Assembly (NCBI GenBank): GCA_963693305.1
Contig: OY855912.1
Location: 4,539,001 to 4,603,000, forward strand
Source of the DNA: Meandrina meandrites
Taxonomy: Eukaryota; Cnidaria; Anthozoa; Scleractinia; Meandrinidae
Length of the DNA stretch: 64,000 nt
Reading direction: 5' to 3'
Shown: piece by piece, positions 51,663 to 60,392 of the stretch
How the letters are laid out: every line of letters begins with the position of its first letter
Position numbering within the stretch: the stretch's first letter is position 1
The notes under the pieces: model-generated
The model's input: only the letters and a program-made list of their open reading frames with translations
What the model was told of the DNA's origin: nothing
Databases searched by the model: none
Program-made: the position numbers and the translations under genes

Positions 51663-51887
51663 TAAAGTGTATGAAGTCACCGAATATTTGTCCAATATTA
51701 ATATTAATTTTGAAAGAAAGCATACCCCAAAACTCATTGTGCTATACGAGTTTCTTCGTGGCATGAAAAAATTAAAGTGCACATAGATCACCTGTGAAAA
51801 CTGACGCCATAATATAAACATCTTACTATACCTTGAAGCTGTTATTAAACCTCCAGCAAAGGAAAACAGTACAACCAGAAAATTCAT
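38423..51887 (-). CDS. Gene C: secreted lipoxygenase-like enzyme with two inserted FN2 domains
   Basis: Spliced CDS in transcription order: 51887-51832, 48338-47981, 47573-47435, 47110-46952, 45589-45437, 44740-44714, 43850-43744, 43574-43379, 42726-42620, 42481-42227, 41108-41002, 40557-40455, 39647-39429, 38656-38423; about 739 aa. Frame and phases match genes A and B throughout. Order: signal peptide, N-terminal lipoxygenase region, FN2-1 (about 185-237), FN2-2 (238-288), a short charged linker exon, catalytic core. Ligand candidates: His431, His436, His618, Asn622 and C-terminal Thr739. Gly474 is at the stereocontrol site. It converges with gene B (tails 2.3 kb apart). The last codons read PNGIYT against PNGIQT in gene B. 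The donor after exon 3 is aaa/gtaaga, changing one codon at the FN2 junction from Glu to Lys. Confidence 0.85.
41191..41233. repeat. (GACA)n microsatellite
   Basis: About ten tandem agac units in the gene C intron following exon 42227-42481. Confidence 0.9.
41645..42140 (-). mobile_element. Repeat element in a gene C intron (copy 2)
   Basis: Inverted relative to copy 1 and better preserved in the palindrome (cgaggtcaatacatcaaggc type arms). It lies between gene C exons 42227-42481 and 41002-41108. Both ORFs across it (41656-41913, 41723-41920) are by-products. Confidence 0.55.
42993..43013. repeat. Poly-C tract
   Basis: A run of about 21 C in a gene C intron. A poly-G run lies at 17553-17569 and poly-T runs at 17136-17151 and 35647-35667. 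Confidence 0.9.
44160..44442 (+). mobile_element. Probable LINE 3' end
   Basis: The stretch ends with aagctaaatacctaccctga, then aataaagttattattattatt, the microsatellite-like tail typical of CR1/L2-type LINE 3' ends. No reverse-transcriptase frame remains. Confidence 0.35.
45437..45589 (-). CDS. Second FN2-domain exon of gene C
   Basis: 153 bases, phase 1-1; EWCHFPFTYKGVKYEEC, then KWC and WGVC. It follows the first FN2 exon directly, with no micro-exon found between them. Confidence 0.88.
45975..46260. mobile_element. Hairpin-rich MITE-like repeat
   Basis: Contains ggtggcttttggtagatatt facing aatatccaccactagccacc, and a second palindrome tgttttagtatgatactaaaaca. It lies upstream (in the gene C sense) of the second FN2 exon, inside the intron. 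Confidence 0.4.
46483..46900. repeat. Dispersed repeat, copy 1
   Basis: A segment beginning 'ataagtaagtaactgaacaa' with many tgtttgatc/gatcaaaca words. The first 260 bases recur at 50308-50575. Confidence 0.5.
46952..47110 (-). CDS. First FN2-domain exon of gene C
   Basis: 159 bases, phase 1-1; RWCHFPFTYRGKVYHKC, PWC and WGVC give a complete FN2 core. The loop between cysteines 3 and 4 differs from gene B (VHYHE instead of ARSRK), the most variable stretch among the FN2 copies. Confidence 0.9.
48685..48900 (+). mobile_element. tRNA-derived SINE, family 3
   Basis: The first 75 bases fold like a tRNA: gatagctcagttggt, an anticodon stem acctt/aaggt with a 7-base loop (anticodon TCG), and ggttgcgtgttcgaatccc. 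The acceptor stem pairs only in part and a long unrelated tail follows, so this is a SINE head rather than a working tRNA gene. Confidence 0.55.
49670..49885. repeat. Repeat also found at 51285-51475
   Basis: cagattttcacagatgcggg ... gaaaatttgtcatgcgtaaa, a diverged direct repeat of the block at 51285-51475 in gene C intron 1. Confidence 0.45.
50308..50575. repeat. Dispersed repeat, copy 2
   Basis: Same segment and orientation as 46483-46745, truncated after 'gcagaggtggct'. Confidence 0.5.
51566..51660. repeat. (GAAA)n microsatellite
   Basis: About 23 gaaa units just downstream (in the gene C sense) of the signal exon. The long FLSF/KERK open frames here are microsatellite artefacts. Confidence 0.95.
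51832..51887 (-). CDS. Intact signal-peptide exon of gene C
   Basis: The minus-strand ATG at 51887 encodes MNFLVVLFSFAGGLITAS and ends in phase 2 before gtata. The exon and its upstream TTTATAG region match the gene A exon at 6690-6745 almost base for base, although the two lie about 45 kb apart in opposite orientation. Confidence 0.65.
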
Positions 51888-53893
51888 GTTTGTTGTCGAC
51901 AAAGAGATATCGTGGGGCTGGGTTTTTTTCCGTTTTTTTTCGACTTGTTCTGCTCTGTTTAAAGCGCACTCTATGTAGACTATAAAGCAGCGAGCTGTTA
52001 TCTTATCTGAGTAACAGAAGACTACACGAAAAATGCGTTGGCATAATTTGAGCAGCACTGTCGGTCAATCATTAATTGTTTAAATCCATTGGATCATAGG
52101 ATTACGTATGAATGATTATGTATGAAATATAACGTTTTCCTTTGATTTTTGTTTTTTCAGCTTGGTGTATTGTTTTCGCAGCTTACTTTTATTTATTTTT
52201 TTCAGCGTTTTGGTGCTAATTAATTGGCTTGCTACATGAGTGACTTCACCCTTACATGATTTTAAATGAAACACTTTCATGAAGATTTTTACTTTTTATG
52301 TGAATCATAGTAACTATATCTAAAGTTTTTATTTAAAATTTATCATGTTATCATCTTTTGTTCAAAAGTTATCATCGTTGTTTTAATTTGCTTGTATATT
52401 TTGAGCCGAGGCACCGTCGGTCTGTATGTTGTGAGTGTAATGACTGTTTTAAAGCTCTTGACTTTTTTTTTTCGAACATTGTTTGTTAAGGGCACATGGG
52501 AACTGGTTTCAGAGATTGAAAGATCTTCGTCTTGGCCTTGAAATATTGAACAAGCAATGGTGGCGCCAATGATCCCATCAAAAGGTGCCGCAGGCCATAA
52601 CTATTTTGAAGTGCCCCTGTGATCATTTTTTGATTTTGATTTTGTTTTTACATTTTTCTGTACAATATTAGACTTTCTTATTCGTCTTGCTAAGTTTCAA
52701 TCCATTACGAACATCAGAAGTCAATTTATTTTAATATTTAATTCCGAGAATTTACCACCGCCATTAATCAACTTTTTTCCAAGGCTTGGTTGCGAATGGA
52801 AAGGGTCAAAAATACTTCACGGGGTGAATTATAATAACAATCAACATAGTGAATTGCACGAAGAACAAGTCTTAATTTTTTGTTCCTTTAAGTATATTCA
52901 TTTGTTATTCAGGATTCTCATGTTTTAAACGCGAAGATTTATGATTCCTACCAATTTTACACCTATGAATAATGATTCATGATTACGCTTCCACTCCGAT
53001 CCTTTTTATTTCATAAATAAAGTTTCCTTAAGGTCGCTCAGGACCCTTGCTCTCGTTATGTATGTATTTATTTTAAGATTGTGCACGAAATGCAACCACT
53101 GAGGACGTCAACAAATGAAACATTTCATTGTTTTAGCCTTGAATCCCGAGTGCTGGAACATATATAGCGAATTATGAATAAATAGATTCAAGGCTTTGAA
53201 GATTGTACACAGAGACTTGGAAAGTCTTCGATCGGAAGCCTCAATTTTGGACATTTTGTTATCAAAAAGAAAATTAGAAATGAATTTGCTATTTCAATTG
53301 AAGATCGAAATTACCGTTGGTCTGCCTAAATTATTCTGGTACTCGACTGTTTGTCCAACTTAAATAAAAATTACTCGACTTCATGATGGATTCCGTCTTA
53401 ATTCGTATTTCCTTTTTTCATTTTTCTTTTCTCTATAACATACAGACTAATAAGTTGTCATAATATGCCTTAACCACATTCGCAAGACAATGTTGCATAA
53501 ACCAAATTGCAACAACGTTGACATAGAAAAATGAAAAAGGACAAATAGAGAAAAGGAATAAAGTTGTTGTACTAACGACATTCTTGGGTTGTAATCTAGG
53601 GATTGTAATAGCTCTCAAAGTAGTCAGCACTTCGTATAACAACTGGTGTTGGACTTTTCCTTAAAGTACATTTCTGCATATGTAACATGGGTTTATTGTG
53701 AATGATACACGCTATTAATAATGGTTAGTTAACACTAATTATTACTTATTTGGCTTTTTTCATTAATTTTGAAAGAAAGCATACCCCAAAACACAGTGTG
53801 CTATACGAGTTTCTTCGTGGCATGAAAAAATTAAAATGCACCTAGATCACCTTTGAAAACTGAAAACGTCATAATATAAATATCTTACTATAC

Positions 53894-53949
53894 CCTGAAG
53901 CTGTTATTTAACCTCCAGCAAAGGAAAACAGTACAACCAGAAAATTCAT
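53894..53949 (-). pseudogene. Broken duplicate of the signal-peptide exon
   Basis: A copy of the 51832-51887 exon in the same orientation. In the leader the codon after GlyGly has become TAA, so the signal peptide stops early, and the splice-site end also differs (tcagg/gtata for tcaag/gtata). It lies in a tandemly duplicated block whose upstream region has lost about 1 kb compared with the intact copy. Confidence 0.65.
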
Positions 53950-55039
53950 GTTTGTTGTCGACAAAGAGATATCGTGGGGCTGGGTTTTTTTCCGTTTTTT
54001 TTGTCGACTTGTTCTGCTCTGTTTAAAGCGCACTCTATGTAGACTGTTAGTAAAGCAGCGAGCTGTTGTCTTATCTGAGTAACAGAAGACTACACGAAAA
54101 ATGCGTTTGCATAATTTGAGCAGCACTGTCGGTCAATCATTCATTGTTTCAATCCGTTGGATCATAGGATTACGTATGAATGATTATGTATGAAATATAA
54201 TGTTTTCCTTTGATTTTTGTTTTTTCAGCTTGGTGTATTGTTTTCTCAGCTTACTTTTATTTATTTTCTTCAGCTTTTCGGTGCTAATTAATCGGCTTTC
54301 GACATTTTTTTTTATCAAAACAAAAATTAGAAATGAATTTGCTATTTGAATTGAAGATCGAAATTACCGCTGGTCTGCCTAAAATATTCTGGTACTCGAC
54401 TGTTTGTCCAACTTAAATAAAAATTACTCGACTTCATGATGGATTCCGTCTTAATTCCTATTTCCTTTTTTTCATTTTTCTTTTCTCTATAACATACAGA
54501 CTAATAAGTTGCTTTCATAATATGCCTTAACCACATTCGCAAGACAATGTTGCATAAACCAAATTGCAACAACGTTGACATAGAAAAATGAAAAAGGACA
54601 AATAGAGAAAAGGAATAAAGTTGTTGTACTAACTACATTATTGGGTTGTAATCTAGGGATTGTAATAGCTCTCAAAGTAGCCAGCACCTCGTATAACAAC
54701 TGGTTTTGGACTTTTCCTTAAAGTATATTTCTGCATACATGTATGTAACATGGGTTCATTGTGAATGATACACGCTATTTATAATGGCTAGTTAACACTA
54801 ATTATTACTCATTTGGCTTTTTTCATTTTTCTTTCCTATATGACAACGTTTTTGCGTTAGGTGTATTTAGAATATAGCCGCTGTATACACGCAATGGAAT
54901 TCTAGCGGGCATTATTTTTTTATAGAACATAGCTAAAAACTATAGAAGCCCGGTACCCCGGATGCAACTTTTGCTGCGTTACGAATTCAAAAACATGGCG
55001 GCAACAATCTTTTAAAGTTCTCATTTTATTTCCTTAATT

Positions 55040-55265
55040 ATGGCCGCTAAAAACAGTTCACCTGCATTACGTTTCGGTGACTGGGAAGATGAAGACGTGG
55101 ACGAGTTAGTTGAGCAGTGAGTGCCAGGAAGGTGGCCGCTTTGCAAACTTGCAAAGCTTTTAATTTTTAACCTGCGTGACCAAATAAAGTATGTATGTAT
55201 GTATGTATGTATGTATGTATGTATGTATGTATGTATGTATGTATGTATGTATGTATGTATGTATG

Positions 55266-55296
<31 letters not shown>

Positions 55297-55381
55297 GACA
55301 CTGATTTAAACAAAATTGTTACGGAATCGTACTCTAGGAGCACAAAAGATAACACAAAACGGGCTGCAAAGCTTTTTCAAG
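55040..55381 (+). pseudogene. Possible two-exon remnant of a recombinase/ZMYM-like (Crypton-type) N-terminus
   Basis: The ATG at 55040 opens an acidic peptide (FGDWEDEDVDELVEQ) with a donor gtgagt after 55116. A second open piece, 55298-55381, reads LNKIVTESYSRSTKDNTKRA and KLFQ before gtaagt. This resembles the N-terminal region of Crypton-derived ZMYM/QRICH1-like proteins. The apparent phases do not match and a GTAT microsatellite fills the intron, so it is a relic or misread. The family call is from memory of the pattern only. Confidence 0.3.
55189..55295. repeat. (GTAT)n microsatellite
   Basis: About 26 perfect gtat units lying between the two recombinase-like exon remnants. Confidence 0.95.
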
Positions 55382-55549
55382 GTAAGTACAGCGATATAGA
55401 AATTCACTTTCGACTGCAAAACAGCATTAAAATGGATTTGATTGCTGTCGTCAGGTTTCTTGGCGTAGTGTTTGTTCATTCAGATCAGCACGCGCGCAAA
55501 AGTGTGTTTTTTTTAATTATTTGCATTTCTATGCTATATTCTAAACCCA

Positions 55550-55711
55550 CTAGAAGATGGTTTTTCTATTTCCTATAAGAAAATAATGCACTTTTGAGGT
55601 CTAGAAAAGCAGCTGAATGCCCTCGCCTAACGGCTCGTGCATCCACTAGCAGCTTTTCTAGACCTCAAGCGTGCATTATTTTCTTATAGAACATGGAAAA
55701 CCATCTTCTAG
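55550..55711. mobile_element. Foldback MITE
   Basis: ctagaagatggtttttctat ... gcttttctagacctcaagcg ... ccatcttctag: arms of about 60 bp, near-complete reverse complements around a loop of about 35 bp. Confidence 0.65.
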
Positions 55712-56740
55712 TAGGTAAATAATTCATTGATTGTCACTCTTGTTCTTGGTGTTTTGTCAGAGAAACAGGCAACTCTTTCAATATGAAAAGAAACACAATA
55801 AATGTAAAAAGGGTGGTCAAAAGCTCATCGACTCAAAAAGCCCAGATCTATAGTTGACAAAGATAGTTTTCGGTTACGGAAGCCTGACGTAAGTTTCTGG
55901 CATACCATGGCAACCGCTACCACAGACAACAATTCTTGCTCATTCGATCCCTGGACAAATATAACAATATTATTTTAAACAAATAAATATTCATAATCAG
56001 TCTACACATTATATTTTTTTAATTTAACGTTTATATTTATTTTTATCGCTTCATATCATTTTATTTTACCCGTCGAAATCTGTGTTGAAAGTATTGAAAG
56101 CTTGTAAGTTTTATTTTTTTAGCCAGAGAACGTTTCTTAAATCTCCATTATGCTTCATTCTGGCAACGGCCCCTCCACATTGTTTTCAAGAAAACACTTT
56201 TTCCCAGCTTAGCTTTATGATGTAAATTACACCTATTGATTTCCTTATTTATTAATGACGCCAAGAAGTTTATTTCAATTGGGGTACATCACCTTTGGAA
56301 AAAGGCCTATATGGGGGTTTAACTCTCTCACTTCATACTCTCTTGGCATGAGTTAGGTTATTGAAATGGTTTAATTGGTTAGTTGCATGAACACACGTTA
56401 CCACCTATTGTATTTTTTCAAGTTTTGTGCACGGTCAACAACAAAATAGTAAACAAAAATATAGCAAAGAATTTTGCGAGGTTTAAATCTGAAATCTTAA
56501 ACCTGCCTTATTATTTAAAGTCTTAACTACTGAACAAAAGGGTTTTAAAGCTTATTTTGCGTTTTGCACTGTGAATAAATGTCTTGGTCGACGTTCGTGA
56601 TGTCGAAAATTTGCACTCTGAACTAAATATCTGTATTGTTTTTTTTTCTAGTGCATGTGAATTGACGTTTTTGTTTAATCTTGTTGCCTCGGTTGGCTGA
56701 TGATATGTAAAATCCGCATCAAGCTGTGTTTAAGGTGGCC
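55712..56740. repeat. Inverted copy of gene A intron 1 sequence (7235-8200)
   Basis: Reverse complement of the gene A 5' region: ttggctgatgatatgtaaaa against 'ctcatcatcagccaac' at 7260, and cattcgatccctgg against ccagggatcgaatg at 8112. Part of the large inverted duplication around the cluster. Confidence 0.6.
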
Positions 56741-56959
56741 CGCGGCTATTTTTGGGATCGGAGGTGATCTTTTCTAAATCGAATTTTGGGCATGTAAACT
56801 TTAACCGATTTCTCTGATTTTTAGCAACCGAAATAACGAATGTTCAATTTTTATAAAGCTTTAAACTTTAGGGCGAACAAAATTAAAGATTACGAGATAT
56901 TAGCGCTTTTGAAAAAATCAATTTTTTGAAAAAAAAACACGCGAATATTTTCCAAACGC

Positions 56960-57128
56960 GACAATAGATTTTTTCTAATTAATGCCAGCAAGTTTAAACG
57001 AAATCGGCTGGGTAGAAATTGCTGCACAGTTGCTTGTTGAATTCTTTTTGACTGTTGATTTTTTTTCTAATTAATGTCAGCAAGTTTGAACGAAATCGGC
57101 TGGGTAGAAATCGCTGCACAGTTGACTG
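56960..57128. repeat. Tandem duplication of about 95 bp
   Basis: tttttctaattaatgycagc ... gaaatcggctgggtagaaat ... gctgcacagttg occurs twice in a row with few differences. Confidence 0.6.
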
Positions 57129-57434
57129 TATAATTATTGCTTCAAAATATTATCCTTGTGTAGTTTTGGGTGCTGTTACAACAACGCTTAAGTAATGCTA
57201 AGATCCCATGGATTACTTGAAAGCTTAATACCAGCTAATTAAAACGTTGCTGAAAATTCTGGAAAGATCAGAGACTCCTAGCAAAAGTTGTAAATAAATA
57301 TAGCAGGCGAGGTTTACGGTGCGTAAAATTAATTGTGAATTTTGAAATCTTAATTTTTTTTCGAATTAAAAAAAATCTACCGATTTTTTTCCTTCTATTT
57401 TTAATTTCGTTATGAAACTTAAAGATAAAAAGTC

Positions 57435-57470
57435 ACGACGTTTCGACCTCTCCGAGGTCATTTTCAAGTG
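57435..57470. repeat. Short palindrome beside the Penelope-like fragment
   Basis: gtttcgacctctccgaggtc: the cctc/gagg arms pair. On the minus strand it reads atgacctcggagaggtcgaaac, resembling stem II plus GAAAC of a hammerhead ribozyme, but the CUGA half of the core is not intact. Confidence 0.3.
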
Positions 57471-58001
57471 CGAGGATGCGAGGATTCAAAAGTGTCCGAG
57501 GATGCACTTCCCCAACAACAAGAGCTTAAGAAACAAGACCCAATCAGAATCGTGCTGCCTTTTAAAGACCAGAAGTCTGCAAACTCAGTGCGCCGACAAC
57601 TAGGAGACCTCAGCCGGAAGATCAATGTAGACATCAGCCCCGTGTACACGAGTCGGAAAATCAAGGATGAAATCAAAGTGAGGGAAAACAAGCCACCCCT
57701 TGTGAATCAACAATGCGTTGTGTACAATTTTCAGTGTAGCCTGTGTGATGCAGGGTATGTCGGCTATACGTGCCAACATCTTCACCAACGGATTGAAGAA
57801 CACAAGGGATCGGCCATTGGAAGTCACCTCAAGGAACAGCACGATATAGCCCCAAATGACATTGCACAGTTTTTTAAAATTTTAAAAAAGTGCCAGAGCA
57901 AGTTTGATTGTCTTATTTTTGAAATGTTTTTTATCAAAGAACTGAAACCATCTCTAAACAAACAATGCGATTCCATCCGCGCAAAATTATTTGTTTAGGT
58001 C
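57468..58001 (+). CDS. Penelope-like element: C-terminal GIY-YIG endonuclease fragment
   Basis: A 176-residue open frame. CVVYNFQCSLCDAGYVGYT contains the CxxC pair and the GYVG core of the GIY-YIG nuclease attached to Penelope-like reverse transcriptases; the HLHQRIEEHK helix and a C-terminal EMFFIKELKPSLN motif follow. The reverse transcriptase expected upstream is missing, so this is a 5'-truncated copy, as is common for elements primed at the target. Frame intact to the stop at 57999-58001. Start codon choice is not meaningful in a truncated copy. Confidence 0.75.
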
Positions 58002-58825
58002 GGTTTTAATTATGGGATCGTTTGGGGGAGCACGAAATGGCTAAGAACGAGGTATTGAGTTATGTAATGTCAGGTGTTAGCGAAACAAAAGAAAAGCCTC
58101 TTAAGGTTACCGTATACCTTCGCGGGTGTCTTTCGCGAAAAAAAATATTTGCGCACTATCTTAAACGCAACCACCACAAACTATATATCAGTACAAAGCT
58201 AATGAAATGCACTATTCGGTAAAAATTATTTTTCTTTGATTTTTTCTAATCGTAAGGAGAGTGCGTCCCAAAAGCCCAAAACGACTGACGTCTACTTGAG
58301 CGAATTTATCGGGTATTGAATTAGACCGCACAATCAAAACTACTGCATTATATCAATGACAAGGCATCAATCTTGAAAACCGTGTGGGGCTTTGTCAATG
58401 TTCCTATTGGTTGCTTCGCAATTTTTCTGTCAATTTTGATGATCAAAAACTTACCGAAGCCTTTTACGACGAAGGCCATTGCGGGAGATCAATAACGAAA
58501 AACGGAAATCCCTCACACGGTTTTTCTGTTCGATGTCTTGGGCAACTTCGGGCCAAATTTCAAGGCAATCCGTCAAATTTACGTACCCTATAAATTCGTT
58601 TAAAGCGAGCGCACTCGCGTAAAAACGAAATAGGTTTTTTTCGCTTCTAAAGGATTACAAACATTTCACGCCCTTGCTGCGCCATATGTCAACACTTTGG
58701 ATACTCCCGATGCCGACAGCCAATAGAATGTCAGGACGTCCCACGAGACTACTGGTGTCGCGGGAAAGTAGTTGCACGCGTGACCACAGCTCGTTTGATT
58801 TGAATTTGTCGGATTTGTTTCTAAA
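58002..58825. other. Unassigned stretch between transposon fragments
   Basis: No recognisable protein. Short ORFs at 58022-58222, 58384-58593 and 58674-58880 lack support. Confidence 0.35.
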
Positions 58826-58938
58826 ATGCCGGGCAAGAGAAAAAGTTCAAAGAAAGGAAAAACTACAACTTCGACGGTAGCGACGTCTGCATCTATCGAT
58901 CCAAAAGAGCAGCTTCAGGCAGAAATGCGGTCGCTGGG
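58826..58938 (+). CDS. Possible lysine-rich first exon
   Basis: The ATG in the context ctaaaATGcc opens MPGKRKSSKKGK followed by a Thr/Ser-rich stretch, with a donor gtatgt after 58938. The basic start looks like a nuclear protein first exon and it could belong to the SAP/YqaJ gene downstream, but I could not connect the frames. Confidence 0.25.
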
Positions 58939-58944
58939 GTATGT

Positions 58945-59244
58945 CGAAGTATATTATTTCTATCTGGAATAAACAAAGACGGAGTCACGCAATTCATCGA
59001 ACAAGCAAATAACCACCATCCGACTATCAAGTTTACGGCTGAAATATACGAAACAGAAATAACGTTCCTGCATTTCGTTACACAATACCGTCCAACGATG
59101 CCTAACTTAAAACAAATACTCATGCAAAAGTGGCATTTAATCCAACAACAACCACGACTTAACGAGATATTCAAGGATCCCCCAATTGTTTCGTACAAAA
59201 CGGGCAGATCCCTAAAAGATACACTCGTTCGAGCCAAACTCTAA
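58945..59244 (+). pseudogene. Penelope-like reverse-transcriptase fragment with internal deletion
   Basis: One open frame encodes GVTQFIEQANNHHPTIKFTA, then ETEITFLH, and jumps directly to FVTQYRPTMPNL, QKWHLIQQQPRLNEIFKDPP and KTGRSLKDTLVRAKL, then stops. These are the end of the palm region and the C-terminal part of Penelope-like reverse transcriptases; the stretch normally between them is absent. It belongs to a different subtype from the endonuclease fragment at 57468, so they are two insertions. Family recognised by motif memory. Confidence 0.6.
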
Positions 59245-59770
59245 ACTGGGTATTACACGTGGATAGGAGTTGTGTGAGGCCTGTCACCCCGATTATCACT
59301 TTGTCACTATCGGCAAGAGTTTTTTGCCATTCATCATCGAAAACCTTCTTCTTCTTTTTCTTAGGGCCGGTTTTCTTCTTTACTTTAACCAGGGACTTTT
59401 TTCTTTCTTTTTTTGTACATATAGGTGAAGTAAAGACCAACACAAGCGAAAACTTGGTGTGAATAAATCGCAAATTGCAAGCGTAAACAATAGGAAGGGA
59501 CGCCACATGAAATGAAATACCCCGAATCTTTTGCCGCGAAAAACGTCACAGGATGTCATGACGCTGACACATTTTAATTGGCTTATAACTCTCTGGCGGG
59601 TATATTGAGTTTCACTTGAAAAAACATTTTTGTTGATAACTCGCGCGCGTTTCAAGATTTTGAAATAATTTTTTTTAGAAAATGAAGGGAGACTAGTAAT
59701 GTTTAATTTGGCCGTAAAAAATTTTTTTGAAAAAAATCTACCCTTAAAGGTATACGGTAACCTTAAACAG

Positions 59771-59892
59771 GAAGATATTCCAGGAGCAACCTTGTCACGG
59801 AAAACTCCGGAAGAGTGTACGGAGCAGTTACAGAGATGGTTACTCTGTCGTGGGGCAAAAATAACTGGAAAAAAACTTGAACTAGCCCAAAG
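59771..59892 (+). CDS. SAP-domain exon of a transposon-type nuclease gene
   Basis: The open stretch encodes [20 protein letters not shown] and [20 protein letters not shown], a good SAP (helix-extension-helix DNA-binding) motif. It is bounded by an acceptor (ttaaacag) and a donor (aaag/gtataa). In cnidarian and fish genomes SAP motifs precede SWIM/YqaJ modules, and such a module follows at 60393. The donor phase (2) does not fit the apparent phase of the next exon, so a frameshift or an unseen exon lies between. Confidence 0.5.
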
Positions 59893-60392
59893 GTATAAAG
59901 CAGCCTTTAAGTTTGTTTATATATCCGGCTTTTTTCAGACGTCTCGATCCAACCTATTCCGTTTTGTTTACATTTATTCGGCGGCTCGCGTTTAGTTATT
60001 TTAAAACTAAATTTAGTTGACAGCCGGAAGTATAATTTTTGCTATCGATCGATCGATTGCGATTGCGATTTCCTACTCGGAAAATCTGACTCCTGCCTGA
60101 TAAATTTAAGTCTTTATTTGTCTGAGGCAGTTATTCACAGATTTAGACAGCCATCCTTGTTTTAATAACATTTTAAGATTTAAACTAAGATTAGCCCTCG
60201 GGAAACTATGAGACTTTCTTGCGTCAATTGACTTGCGAGAGAAATCTCTTTCAAACTCGCTTCATCCTTGCACTTTATCGCGATTAATATGGATGTCACA
60301 TTCAAATTTAACTTGGTCCTTTGCCATATTTGTAATTGCTATACAATTATGTCATTCGCGGCGGTAAAATGGTCTTAATTTGTCAATGTTAG

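Larger units (their letters stand above)
51740..54830 (-). repeat. Tandem duplication of the gene C first-exon region
   Basis: Blocks 51740-52260 (A) and 53270-53740 (B) recur as 53760-54310 (A') and 54310-54830 (B'). A and B are separated by about 1 kb, while A' and B' abut, so the distal copy lacks that kilobase. A carries the intact signal exon and A' the broken one. Confidence 0.65.

Noticed and set aside
51501..52058. A 185-aa minus-strand ORF
   Set aside because: It is mostly translated GAAA microsatellite and runs through the signal exon in the wrong frame.
55121..55355. Tyr/Val/Cys/Met and Ile/His/Thr repeat proteins
   Set aside because: Pure translation of the GTAT microsatellite.
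57435..57475. A minus-strand hammerhead ribozyme of a Penelope-like element
   Set aside because: Stem II and GAAAC look right, but the CUGAUGA core reads as gaaaatga and the motif is antisense to the adjacent fragment.
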